From Clostridia bacterium (GTDB lineage Bacteria; Bacillota; Clostridia; Oscillospirales; Acutalibacteraceae), in contig JAFRJB010000074.1 in NCBI GenBank assembly GCA_017432485.1, positions 1-39,526 on the forward strand: 39,526 nt of DNA, given 5' to 3'. Position numbers and translations under genes: made by a program. The notes under the pieces are model-generated. The model ran no database searches. It was given only the letters and a program-made list of their open reading frames with translations, and was not told where the DNA came from. The first letter of the stretch is position 1. Each line of letters starts with the position of its first letter. Below, in pieces: positions 1-7,953 of this stretch.

Positions 1-21
1 AGTTGGGCGAGTGGAACGAGC

Positions 22-140
22 AAAACCACCGCAGTTGGTTCGATGTTCAATTTATCCTCTTCTTGTCGCCCCTTGATGAGGGGAGATGTCACGAAGTGAC
101 AGAGGGGTAGACCTATATCGAACACAACTTTTGTGGTTTT
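22..140. repeat. Nested palindromic intergenic repeat
   Basis: A MITE- or RNA-like element with several inverted repeats inside one another. The outer arms AAAACCAC (22-29) and GTGGTTTT (133-140) pair; inside them GTTG (34-37) pairs with CAAC (125-128) and TTCGAT (39-44) with ATCGAA (117-122). The centre has CCCCT (69-73) facing AGGGG (79-83 or 103-107) and TGTCAC (87-92) facing GTGACA (96-101). No open frame fits it. The centre resembles GC-rich hairpin repeats scattered through clostridial genomes, but that is from memory and no search was possible. Confidence 0.55.
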
Positions 141-169
141 GTAAACAGCTCAACAAACCCTTATTTGTC

Positions 170-208
170 GTGTAAAAAAGGACTGCAAGTGCAGTCCCTT
201 TTTTACAC
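170..208 (-). terminator. Terminator of the secreted CxxC protein, stem includes the stop codon
   Basis: A near-perfect inverted repeat (170-187 and 190-208, one bulged base) with A6 and T6 runs on the two sides, so it can terminate transcription from either strand. The stop codon of the minus-strand gene (203-205) and its last sense bases form part of the stem. It is followed (in minus-strand reading) by GACAAATAAGG, a word that recurs in other intergenic hairpins of this window. Confidence 0.8.
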
Positions 209-2584
209 GATATTATCTAAAATCGTATGTTGACAATAATCTTTAGCTTCTTGGGTTTCATTGGGGTTCTCGACTACGCGTTGTGCGATATACTGCACAC
301 TTCTGGAGGAATAAGACTCATCATACACCGTATATTCAAAGCCGTTATAATCATAGGTGATATACGCTCTCGCGCAATAATCCGCTGTCCAGTTTGCAGG
401 TTTTACATTGACTACCAGATTGAAGGTCAGCTGTGTGCCCTCCGGCGTGTTGTGGGTTGTAATGCCGCCCCAATTGCTGCCGTTGTAAACCGGTGCGGAG
501 TTTTTGTCTTTCACACTCATTTTATACACATTTTCTTTGCCGATTTGGAAGTCATCCAAAGAATCCATCAGCTGCGTTTGCGAATAAATAACACCCACAT
601 CTTTTATCGCATTGCCTTCACTGCCGATAGCAGCACTGACATTTGCGGGCACTTTCACGCTCGCCGTAAAGCGCAGCGGCTGATAGTCCGGTGTCTTTAA
701 ATGAATGTACTTCAGCGATGCACCGCGGATGCTGTAATCATAGTTCTCCACTGTATCTTCAAAAGTATTAAAGGCAGGTGCCGAGAAAGAATCGGTAAGC
801 GCGAGCACATCCTCTAAATCGGTAATCGGTGTTTCATCGGGAATGTCATAGTCCTGCAATGCTTCGCTGTAAACCGCAGCCCAGTAACAACCGCAGTTGT
901 TGCACTGATAATACACACTGCCGTCATGTTTATCGAGCGGCGCAATCGTTTGCAGCACCGGCTCGTGTTCGAGCGCACTCACCTGTTCTGTATAGGTTTG
1001 GTGACAGCGCGCACAGGTATAAGTTTTTTCGCCGTGCACCCCGCAGGTCGGTTGAGTGTTCACTACACCCGCATCCCACTGGTGCGACAGTGCCGGCTGT
1101 ATATCCGTATCGTAATAATAGTCGCACAGTTCACAGTAGTGCCTGGTATAGCCGTCACTCTCACAAGTCGGCGCGACTGTCGTTTGCTGCATGCTGTGTG
1201 CAAAAGTATCGTAGTGCACATTTTGCGCATCCGCATCGCACTTGCACCTGTGATAGGTATTGTCTAAAGAGATGTATTCAAAATAGTGGTGTTCCACCGG
1301 TGTATAGGTAGCTTGGTAAACATTGTTGCTCACATCCGTCACCTGCTCATAGGCATGGTTCCAAGCCGGGTTCATATAGTGGTAAGTGTCCATCTGCTTG
1401 GTCGGCACCGTGCACTGCGGCATATCGCCGAAAGAATAGGTCTCGCTCGCATACAATTGACCCGCAGCATTGTTCCACTGCACTTCATAGAGCGCATCGT
1501 GGATTTCCAAATCGGCTCTGGAAGTGCGCTGGGTTGAAGTGACTTTTTGCGGCCAAGTCACCGAAGCAGTTAAAACCTGGCTGTCGGCGCCATCCATAAT
1601 ATTGGCGGCATATGCCACCTTGGTGGTGAGCCCGGATTGAGTAATGCCCTGTGCACTGACACTGCAATTTGTCGTAATGCTTGCCGCCATCACCGCACCG
1701 TATTGGTCGGTAGGAGAATCAAATTGCAACTGCGAACTGACCGCAGCAGTCTGCTGCGTTTTCGGGCAACTGATACTCGGCGCGGAGTACGAACACGCAG
1801 GCGCCGCCGACTGTGCCGCCGGGTACTTGGAAGAATCGCTCAATGTGGCGCTCAAGGGAAGCGCCGTACCATCTTTCGAAGTCGAGATCGAACCGGTCGA
1901 AGCGCTTAACACGCCGCCCGCATAGTCACTGTCCCAACCGCCGATACCGAGAAAGCCCGTACCGGTGCAGGTACCCTCACTCCATTCCCATTCGCCGGAA
2001 GAAGTCCAAACCGCCACTTGCAGGTAAATAGTGTACCCGCCGGAGCCGTTGCCCTTTTCATAGTAACGGGTGGTAAATGAAGTCGGAAAGCCGCTGATTA
2101 CCACACCGTCATCACTCGGGAAATAGCCGTAGTCCTGCCCGCCGGAGCTGATAATATCGCTTCTGCCGTGAGTATCCTTATCGCCCATATTGAACCACAC
2201 GGCGCCTTCCGTGCCCGTGCCGTTCATATCTTTGTAAGTAATTTTGGCGTATTCGCACCAGTAATTGCCATTATCATCGGCAGTAGAAGTGCCGCTTAAA
2301 TTGCGCTTGGAGTTATTTAAACCATAACTGATTCCCGGCACATATGCCGTGTTATCATGAAGCGACTTGTCAAAACCGTCGTCTTCATGAATTAAGAGCC
2401 TTACACGGTATTTGCCCTGATTATTCTCTGTCGGCGCGACGGTAGACGGCACGGTATTGCCGTAGGTAGACGAAGGCCCCGCCACCGCATTTGCCATAGG
2501 CACACCCAATACAAGGCAAGAGAGCAACAGCGCTGCACTTACCAAAATACTGACAGAGTTTTTAAAGCATTTGCTGTGTATCAT
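203..2584 (-). CDS. Secreted protein with CxxC zinc-ribbon-like repeats
   Basis: Unrecognised exported protein of 793 residues. Residues 1-33 are a signal peptide: Lys-containing n-region, a long Ala/Leu/Val core, and a likely cut after ANA. Residues of about 40-400 are Ser/Thr/Gly-rich and beta-like with no domain I can name. The middle (about 440-580) has three related modules with CELC, CARC and CNNC pairs after the pattern PTC..[GD]...Y.C, a repeat common in clostridial surface proteins. The C-terminal 200 residues look like another beta domain. There is no LPXTG or choline-binding anchor. A good ribosome binding site (AAGGTGA) precedes the ATG. It lies 30 bp downstream of the hydrolase gene and is probably co-transcribed with it. 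The same CxxC module is seen in the CAP protein at 7954-10191. Confidence 0.75.
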   Translation of the reverse strand: MIHSKCFKNSVSILVSAALLLSCLVLGVPMANAVAGPSSTYGNTVPSTVAPTENNQGKYRVRLLIHEDDGFDKSLHDNTAYVPGISYGLNNSKRNLSGTSTADDNGNYWCEYAKITYKDMNGTGTEGAVWFNMGDKDTHGRSDIISSGGQDYGYFPSDDGVVISGFPTSFTTRYYEKGNGSGGYTIYLQVAVWTSSGEWEWSEGTCTGTGFLGIGGWDSDYAGGVLSASTGSISTSKDGTALPLSATLSDSSKYPAAQSAAPACSYSAPSISCPKTQQTAAVSSQLQFDSPTDQYGAVMAASITTNCSVSAQGITQSGLTTKVAYAANIMDGADSQVLTASVTWPQKVTSTQRTSRADLEIHDALYEVQWNNAAGQLYASETYSFGDMPQCTVPTKQMDTYHYMNPAWNHAYEQVTDVSNNVYQATYTPVEHHYFEYISLDNTYHRCKCDADAQNVHYDTFAHSMQQTTVAPTCESDGYTRHYCELCDYYYDTDIQPALSHQWDAGVVNTQPTCGVHGEKTYTCARCHQTYTEQVSALEHEPVLQTIAPLDKHDGSVYYQCNNCGCYWAAVYSEALQDYDIPDETPITDLEDVLALTDSFSAPAFNTFEDTVENYDYSIRGASLKYIHLKTPDYQPLRFTASVKVPANVSAAIGSEGNAIKDVGVIYSQTQLMDSLDDFQIGKENVYKMSVKDKNSAPVYNGSNWGGITTHNTPEGTQLTFNLVVNVKPANWTADYCARAYITYDYNGFEYTVYDESYSSRSVQYIAQRVVENPNETQEAKDYCQHTILDNIV

Positions 2585-2614
2585 GATATCACCTTACTTT
2601 TTGTGATGGCCGCA

Positions 2615-3511
2615 TTAAAAATGTTTTCTGTAAAAAGCACACATCGCATCAATTGTTTCCTTGCCCGGTACAGTCGTGGGTCCTAACACCGAGAACACGT
2701 GCGGCAACTTTTCGCCCTCATATTCCGGCCAATTCATCAGCTCGGTTTCAATGCCCTTTTTGCGGAAATCCTCTGCGGCGCGCAAGGTCTGTTTTAAGCC
2801 GAGCATATCGCCGCTGGAAGTGACCATAAAGGTCGGCGGCATCTGCGCATTCTCAATAACTTCATTGAGGTTCATATAATGGTAGGTAGGCTTATCTTTA
2901 TAGCCTTCTGTCCACATTTTTTTGGTATAAAAGCCGATAATCCCGCCGGCATTCATGTAACCGACAGGGCTAGTTAAAGCAAGCACGGTCAGTTTCATAT
3001 CCACATCCACCGTATCGTATGCTTTGCGCAAGTTTTCATCGGTCAGAAGCGCCGCTGCAAACCCTGCCAGCATACCGCCTGCCGAGTCACCGGTGAGCAT
3101 GATTTTGCTTTCATCCGCCGGGTACTCTTTCATATGCTCACTAATCCACTTGAGTGCCTGCATCACTTCGCGCAGTTGCACTGCCGGGTCTGCACAATCC
3201 GGCACCAAAGAGTAACTCATATTGAACACACAGTAGCCGCGCGCGGCAAGGTAAAGATTATAGAATTTGTTCAGTTCTTTATCGCCGTACATCCAGCCGC
3301 CGCCGTGCACATCAATAATGACAGGCAGTTTTTCATTTTCACTCTTTTCGGGATAGTAGACATCTAATTTGTGCTGCCATTTTCCGTCATCAATATACGA
3401 AAGGTCGCACACTTCTTTCACACCCTCCGGCTTAACCTGACTTGCGAGGTTTTTGCCATCGGATTTTCTCGCCGTATCCCACACAATTTTGTCAAACAGT
3501 TTTAACCACAT
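2615..3511 (-). CDS. Alpha/beta hydrolase (HSL/esterase type)
   Basis: A 298-residue carboxylesterase-like hydrolase. The oxyanion-hole motif HGGGW (about residue 70) and the nucleophile motif GDSAGG (about residue 142) are those of the hormone-sensitive-lipase/acetyl-esterase family. A late Asp (SSGD) and His (LPHVF) fit the rest of the triad. It has no signal peptide, so it is cytoplasmic. The likely substrate is an acylated small molecule or sugar; nothing here narrows it. The start has a strong ribosome binding site (GAGGGGGAGA). It is the first gene of a two-gene minus-strand unit with the secreted protein downstream. Confidence 0.85.
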   Translation of the reverse strand: MWLKLFDKIVWDTARKSDGKNLASQVKPEGVKEVCDLSYIDDGKWQHKLDVYYPEKSENEKLPVIIDVHGGGWMYGDKELNKFYNLYLAARGYCVFNMSYSLVPDCADPAVQLREVMQALKWISEHMKEYPADESKIMLTGDSAGGMLAGFAAALLTDENLRKAYDTVDVDMKLTVLALTSPVGYMNAGGIIGFYTKKMWTEGYKDKPTYHYMNLNEVIENAQMPPTFMVTSSGDMLGLKQTLRAAEDFRKKGIETELMNWPEYEGEKLPHVFSVLGPTTVPGKETIDAMCAFYRKHF

Positions 3512-3556
3512 AACGCTCTCCCCCTCTTGGTAGAAATAATGTTATTATATATCTCT

Positions 3557-3584
3557 ATTTTAGCACAAATCTTTTATAAATCAA
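3557..3584 (-). promoter_or_regulatory. Promoter of the hydrolase gene
   Basis: On the minus strand, TTGATT (3579-3584) and TAAAAT (3557-3562) are spaced by 16 bp and lie upstream of the hydrolase start. It is a reasonable vegetative sigma-factor match in the divergent spacer shared with asnA. Confidence 0.5.
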
Positions 3585-3594
3585 ATAGAATTTG

Positions 3595-3623
3595 TTGACT
3601 TATGTTTACAAAAAGAGTATATT
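3595..3623 (+). promoter_or_regulatory. Promoter of asnA
   Basis: TTGACT (3595-3600) and TATATT (3618-3623) with a 17-bp spacer, about 30 bp before the asnA start codon. The ribosome binding site GAGGGGG follows at about 3640. Confidence 0.65.
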
Positions 3624-3653
3624 TATAGTTAAGTTTTTTATGAGGGGGCTATT

Positions 3654-4658
3654 ATGAGTACTGTATATGTTGACGGCTATCAATCCGCGCTTTCCATTCG
3701 CGAAACCGAAAAAGCCATTCGTTTTATTAAAGACACTTTTCAGCAAAAACTGTCGCAGGCACTCAATTTAGAGTATATCTCCGCGCCGCTGTTTTTGAGA
3801 AAAGGCAGGGGGTTGAATGATGACTTAAACGGCGTAGAGAGAAAAGTCCACTTTGATTTAAAAGAGTTGGAAGGCGAATATGAAATTGTGCAATCGCTTG
3901 CCAAGTGGAAGCGCTATGCGCTGTATAAATACGGCTTCCAAGTCGGTGAAGGGCTTTATACGAATATGAACGCTATTCGCCGCGACGATGATATGGATAA
4001 TATCCATTCCGTTTATGTAGACCAGTGGGATTGGTGCAAAGTGATTTCCGCCGAGCAGAGAAACGAAGCGTTTTTAAAAGAAACGGTTAAAACCATTGTA
4101 GGCGCGATTGCCGATACCCAGGCAGAAGTACAGCAGCAGTTCCCCGCTCTCAAATATAAAATTAATCGCGATGTGCATTTTATCACCACACAGCAGTTGG
4201 AAGATAAATACCCCGATTTACCCCCGAAAGAGCGCGAAAAAGAAGAAACGCGCCAATTCGGCACGGTCTTTATTATGCAAATCGGCGGCAAACTCAAAAG
4301 CGGTATTAAGCACGACGGCAGAGCCCCCGACTACGACGACTGGACTCTCAACGGCGATTTGCTGTTTTGGAACCATGTTTTAGACGAGCAAATTGAGATT
4401 TCTTCCATGGGCATTCGTGTGGATGCCGCCAGTTTAGAGAAACAGCTCAAAGCCGAAGGCAAAGAAGAAAAGCTGAGCATGGAATTCCACAGCGGCATTT
4501 ATGAAGGCAGATTCCCGCTGACCATCGGCGGCGGTATCGGCCAATCCAGACTGTGCGTGCTCCTACTCGAAAAGCTCCATATCGGTGAAGTGCAGTGCTG
4601 TGTTTGGCAGCCCGAAGTCAAAGCCGAGTGTAAAAAGCGCGGCATACAATTATTGTAA
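3654..4658 (+). CDS. asnA: Aspartate--ammonia ligase (asparagine synthetase A)
   Basis: Makes asparagine from aspartate, ammonia and ATP in the cytoplasm. At 334 residues it has the normal family length (about 330). The order of conserved blocks is that of AsnA, a class II aminoacyl-tRNA-synthetase-like fold: an N-terminal LSIRETEKAI-type helix, SAPLF then GLNDDLNG, the SVYVDQWDWCK block at about residue 120, and the C-terminal GGGIGQSRLCVLLL motif that binds ATP. Single gene with its own promoter and terminator, convergent with the aminotransferase gene. Confidence 0.97.
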   Translation: MSTVYVDGYQSALSIRETEKAIRFIKDTFQQKLSQALNLEYISAPLFLRKGRGLNDDLNGVERKVHFDLKELEGEYEIVQSLAKWKRYALYKYGFQVGEGLYTNMNAIRRDDDMDNIHSVYVDQWDWCKVISAEQRNEAFLKETVKTIVGAIADTQAEVQQQFPALKYKINRDVHFITTQQLEDKYPDLPPKEREKEETRQFGTVFIMQIGGKLKSGIKHDGRAPDYDDWTLNGDLLFWNHVLDEQIEISSMGIRVDAASLEKQLKAEGKEEKLSMEFHSGIYEGRFPLTIGGGIGQSRLCVLLLEKLHIGEVQCCVWQPEVKAECKKRGIQLL

Positions 4659-4701
4659 AGCGCGCCGCTAACAAATATAAAAAATCGCATTATAACAAGA
4701 A

Positions 4702-4739
4702 AAAACAGCTGTAAAGTAAATCTACTTTGCAGCTGTTTT
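4702..4739. terminator. Bidirectional terminator between asnA and the aminotransferase gene
   Basis: Stem 4702-4718 paired with 4723-4739 (17 bp, one mismatch) with A-rich and T-rich flanks on both sides. It lies between two convergent genes and can serve both. Confidence 0.8.
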
Positions 4740-4762
4740 CACGTTTATTTTTACCGTTTTTC

Positions 4763-5956
4763 TTATCTGTTCGGATACTCGGTCTTTACAAAGGTTTCGA
4801 GCGCTTCCAAACTCCTGACAACCTTCTCGGTGTCAATGCAATATGCCATTCTGAAATAGCCTTTGACTCCAAAAGAATCGGAGGGCACCAAAATCAAGTT
4901 GTACTTGGTCGCTTTATCGCAAAAAACATTCGCATCTTCTTCAAGCGCTTTCGGGAAAATGTAGAAAGTGCCGCCCGGGCGGATAACTTCAAAGCCGAGT
5001 TCCACCAGCTTATCATAAATGAGGTTCATATTTTTCTCATATACACTCAAATCACTGGTCGTATACAGGCACTCTGCCACCGCCTGCTGCACGGAGGAAG
5101 CCGGGCAGTTGTGCCCGATACCGCGGCTGATTTGCCCGCAAATAACGGCAATAATATCCGCATCCACCGCTTTTGGGCTGACTGCCACATAGCCGATTCT
5201 TTCGCCCGGCAACGACAAACTCTTAGAGAAGGAATAGCAGGTAAGCGTATTGTCATAATACTTGGCAATATATGGAATTTCTCGATTATCAAAACAAATT
5301 TCTCTGTAAGGTTCATCGGAAATAATAAAAATTTCGTGAGCGTATTCTTTCTCTTTGGCGCGCAGGTAATCGGTCAGGCGCACAATGGTCTGCTCCGAAT
5401 AGGCAATGCCCGAGGGGTTGTTTGGCGTATTGATAAGAATTGCCTGCACATTTTTATGCATCATCGCGTCAAAAGCTTCAAAGTTGATTTCAAAGTTTTC
5501 TGTGTTGGCAGGCACCACTTTCAAATTGGCACCCGTGCGGTTAATATACTGCATATATTCCGGAAAAAACGGTGCAAAGGTAATCACCTCATCACCCGGT
5601 TTGGTGACACATCTTGCCGCGTGCGCAATCGCGCCGGCAGCGCCGCTGGTCATAAAAATATGTTTGGTTTCATACGGCACACCGAAGCGCTTTTTCAAAC
5701 TTTCCGCCACCTTGCGGCGCACCTCGGTATTCCCCAGAGACGGGCTGTAGCCGTGCAGCGGCATAGATTCCATTTCTCGGTGCAACTTTATAATCGTTTC
5801 ATTATAAATATCTGCTACCGGCACACTGGGGTTGCCCAGGGAATAATCGAATACATTTTCATAGCCGATTTTTTCTCCGAGCGCCGTAGCAAACTCACTC
5901 AATTCGCGAATTTTAGACTTTCCGCTTAACATCGATTTAAAATCTTGATTAATCAT
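4763..5956 (-). CDS. PLP-dependent class I/II aminotransferase
   Basis: Fold-type I aminotransferase of 397 residues, probably acting on aspartate or another amino acid. Visible blocks are NTPNNPSG (cofactor/substrate site), ISDEPYREI (the Asp that contacts the pyridine nitrogen), SFSKSLSLPGERIGY with the Schiff-base Lys, and a C-terminal PGGTFYIFP plus RMAYC. I chose ATG 5956 because a perfect GAGGAGG ribosome binding site lies just before it. The frame stays open upstream to 6139, but that part runs through a repeat element and looks non-coding. The exact amino-acid specificity cannot be read from sequence. Confidence 0.9.
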   Translation of the reverse strand: MINQDFKSMLSGKSKIRELSEFATALGEKIGYENVFDYSLGNPSVPVADIYNETIIKLHREMESMPLHGYSPSLGNTEVRRKVAESLKKRFGVPYETKHIFMTSGAAGAIAHAARCVTKPGDEVITFAPFFPEYMQYINRTGANLKVVPANTENFEINFEAFDAMMHKNVQAILINTPNNPSGIAYSEQTIVRLTDYLRAKEKEYAHEIFIISDEPYREICFDNREIPYIAKYYDNTLTCYSFSKSLSLPGERIGYVAVSPKAVDADIIAVICGQISRGIGHNCPASSVQQAVAECLYTTSDLSVYEKNMNLIYDKLVELGFEVIRPGGTFYIFPKALEEDANVFCDKATKYNLILVPSDSFGVKGYFRMAYCIDTEKVVRSLEALETFVKTEYPNR

Positions 5957-5967
5957 AGTTCCTCCTC

Positions 5968-6148
5968 GACAAATGAAATGTGCCATTTCATTTGTCAGCC
6001 AACAGACAACAGGAAACAGAAAACAGTTTTCGGGCGTACTGCGTATGCGCTTCTTATACAAGGCGTCAGCCCATCCAAACTCTGTATTCTGTGCTCTGTA
6101 TTCTGTATTCTGATAAATAAGTGTTTGCGCCGCAAACACTTATTTATC
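5968..6148. repeat. Mirror-symmetric hairpin-heptad composite repeat
   Basis: Fills most of the 349-bp gap between the aminotransferase and the serine hydrolase. On the left is a perfect 13-bp inverted repeat (5968-5980/5984-5996, loop TGC), then a WCAGNNN heptad array (5995-6026). Next comes a core of about 53 bp, then an inverted heptad array (6080-6113), and finally a perfect 18-bp inverted repeat (6112-6129/6131-6148, one-base loop). Each heptad array starts with the last two bases of its hairpin. The outer hairpin bases are GACAAAT and GATAAAT. The same build recurs at 29421-29602. Confidence 0.8.
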
Positions 6149-6242
6149 TTATCACTTTCCCTGTAAATCTGTCAACCTCACAAAAAATAACGGCGATATC
6201 CCTATTTTTAGTTATTCAACTGAGTTAATTAATTAAAAACTA

Positions 6243-6270
6243 TTAACATATTAAATTTTTGTGTTATAAT
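6243..6270 (+). promoter_or_regulatory. Promoter of the serine hydrolase gene
   Basis: TTAACA (6243-6248) and a perfect TATAAT (6265-6270) with a 16-bp spacer. The transcript would start about 30 bp before the ATG; the ribosome binding site AAGGAG lies at about 6292. Confidence 0.6.
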
Positions 6271-6305
6271 TAATTTGAAGACTTATATATTTAAGGAGAA
6301 AAACC

Positions 6306-7898
6306 ATGTCAAAAGATTTATCCATCCCCCGCGCTTCTACTCCGGAAGAGGTGGAAGTAGATTCCAAAGTCATCCAAGATTTTCTTGATGAATGTACCAA
6401 TCAAAACAAGGAGCTGCACTCTTTAATGGTTCTGCGCCACGGCAAGGTTGCCTGTGAAATATACAGAGAACCCTTTAATAAAAACAGTGTGCACATGATG
6501 TACTCCTTTTCTAAGAGTGTCACCTCCATAGCAGTGGGTTTTGCAATTGATGAAGGCTACTTCTCTCTCGAAACCAAATTCCTCGACATTTTCCCCGAAT
6601 TCAGAAATCAAAAGAAACCCGATGCGTATTTGGAAGAGCTGTGTGTAGAGCATCTGCTGACCATGACCGGCGGCAAAGGCGTGAGCGTTATTTCCAGCAA
6701 ATCCAAAGACTCTTGGCTGAAAAACTTTGTTAATTCCGATTGGTATGCAGAGCCCGGCACTCAGTTTATGTATATTAACGAATGTATGTATGTGCTGTGC
6801 TGCATCATTGTCAAAACCACCGGCATGAGCGTAACCGATTTCCTTACCCCTCGCCTGTGGGAACCGCTCGGTATTGATGTACCCTATTGGGAAACCGACC
6901 CGAGAGGCATTGAGGTCGGCGGCTGGGGCTTAATGCTCAAGACCGAAGACGCTGCCAAGTTCACTCTGTGCATGCAGCAAAAGGGCAAATACTTAGGCAA
7001 TCAGGTTATCCCCGCCTGGTGGGTAGAAGAAGCCAGCAAAAAGCAGGTGGAAACCGCTTCGAGCACCGAAAAACCCGACTCCCGCGTCGGTTACGGATAC
7101 TGCTTCTGGCGCTGTGCCGGCTATGAAAACGCTTTTAGAGCAGACGGTATGTATTCTCAATACGGCATTGTGTTTGAAGATTTGGATGCTTGCGTGATTA
7201 CCACTGCAGGTGAAGTCAACACCCAGCAGATGAAAACCCTTATGTGGGATTATTTCCCCAAGGCATTCCAAGCCGAGAAATACGACCCGAAAGAAACTGT
7301 TGCGCTCTCGATTGCGCCTTATGAAAAATTACCGGCTTCCGACAGAAGTCCGCTCGAAGAAAAAATTGAGTGCCAGCGCATTCGTTTTTCCAAGCCCGTG
7401 CTGCTTAATGTGGCAGGCTTCCCCGTCAGCGCCGTGACAATGCCCGCGCTGTATATGGAAAAAGACAGAGCCGGTAATATCAATAATGTATCATTTAAGT
7501 TTTATGAAAAAGACGGCGTTATGCTCTGGACCGAAGGCAACGAGGTCAACTCCGTTTACTTTGGTTTAGACGGCGACTACCGCTGGGACTATATGAAAAT
7601 CGGCGGCGTGAAGTATGAAACCTGCTCTATAGCGCGCTGGAGAACCGACCATGTGTTGGAAATCCATATTCGCGCATTGGCAACTGTCAGCGCGCGTGTG
7701 CTCACCTTCACCTTTGATGATAAAAACCGCGTGCAGCTTAAGCCCTCTTCCCTGCCTTCCAACCAGGGTATGGTCGACCAGCTCACCGGCAATATCAAAG
7801 ATGTCGTTGCCAACGAAACCTTAAGAAAAACACTCATGAAATTCTTGCCGAAAATTATGGATGTCGTTGACTCCAAACACTACGGTATTGTGACTTGA
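6306..7898 (+). CDS. Serine hydrolase, beta-lactamase/class C fold
   Basis: A 530-residue protein of the serine beta-lactamase-like superfamily (esterase EstB / penicillin-binding-protein relatives). The nucleophile motif SFSK lies at residues 67-70 (SxxK), and the second motif Tyr-x-Asn appears in MYINE at about residue 158. GGWGL and a glycine-rich segment further on fit the rest of the domain, which ends near residue 330. The remaining 200 residues form a beta-rich C-terminal domain as seen in family members with an added lipocalin-like part. No signal peptide is visible, so it is probably cytoplasmic, unlike true beta-lactamases. Substrate unknown; drug resistance should not be inferred. 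Confidence 0.85.
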   Translation: MSKDLSIPRASTPEEVEVDSKVIQDFLDECTNQNKELHSLMVLRHGKVACEIYREPFNKNSVHMMYSFSKSVTSIAVGFAIDEGYFSLETKFLDIFPEFRNQKKPDAYLEELCVEHLLTMTGGKGVSVISSKSKDSWLKNFVNSDWYAEPGTQFMYINECMYVLCCIIVKTTGMSVTDFLTPRLWEPLGIDVPYWETDPRGIEVGGWGLMLKTEDAAKFTLCMQQKGKYLGNQVIPAWWVEEASKKQVETASSTEKPDSRVGYGYCFWRCAGYENAFRADGMYSQYGIVFEDLDACVITTAGEVNTQQMKTLMWDYFPKAFQAEKYDPKETVALSIAPYEKLPASDRSPLEEKIECQRIRFSKPVLLNVAGFPVSAVTMPALYMEKDRAGNINNVSFKFYEKDGVMLWTEGNEVNSVYFGLDGDYRWDYMKIGGVKYETCSIARWRTDHVLEIHIRALATVSARVLTFTFDDKNRVQLKPSSLPSNQGMVDQLTGNIKDVVANETLRKTLMKFLPKIMDVVDSKHYGIVT

Positions 7899-7953
7899 TA
7901 AGACAAACTATTTCACAAAAAAATTACCCCTGCAGCGAAAGGTGGTGTGCCAA

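Noticed and set aside
4727..5929. A 400-codon open frame on the plus strand opposite the aminotransferase gene
   Set aside because: It is antisense to a clearly conserved enzyme, has no ribosome binding site and codes no recognisable domain; the opposite frame is open because of the codon pattern of the real gene.
5957..6139. N-terminal extension of the aminotransferase by 61 residues
   Set aside because: It would run through the hairpin-heptad repeat, and the GAGGAGG site supports ATG 5956.
6306..7898. Beta-lactamase resistance gene
   Set aside because: It has the SxxK fold but no signal peptide and an added C-terminal domain; a general serine esterase/hydrolase role is more likely.
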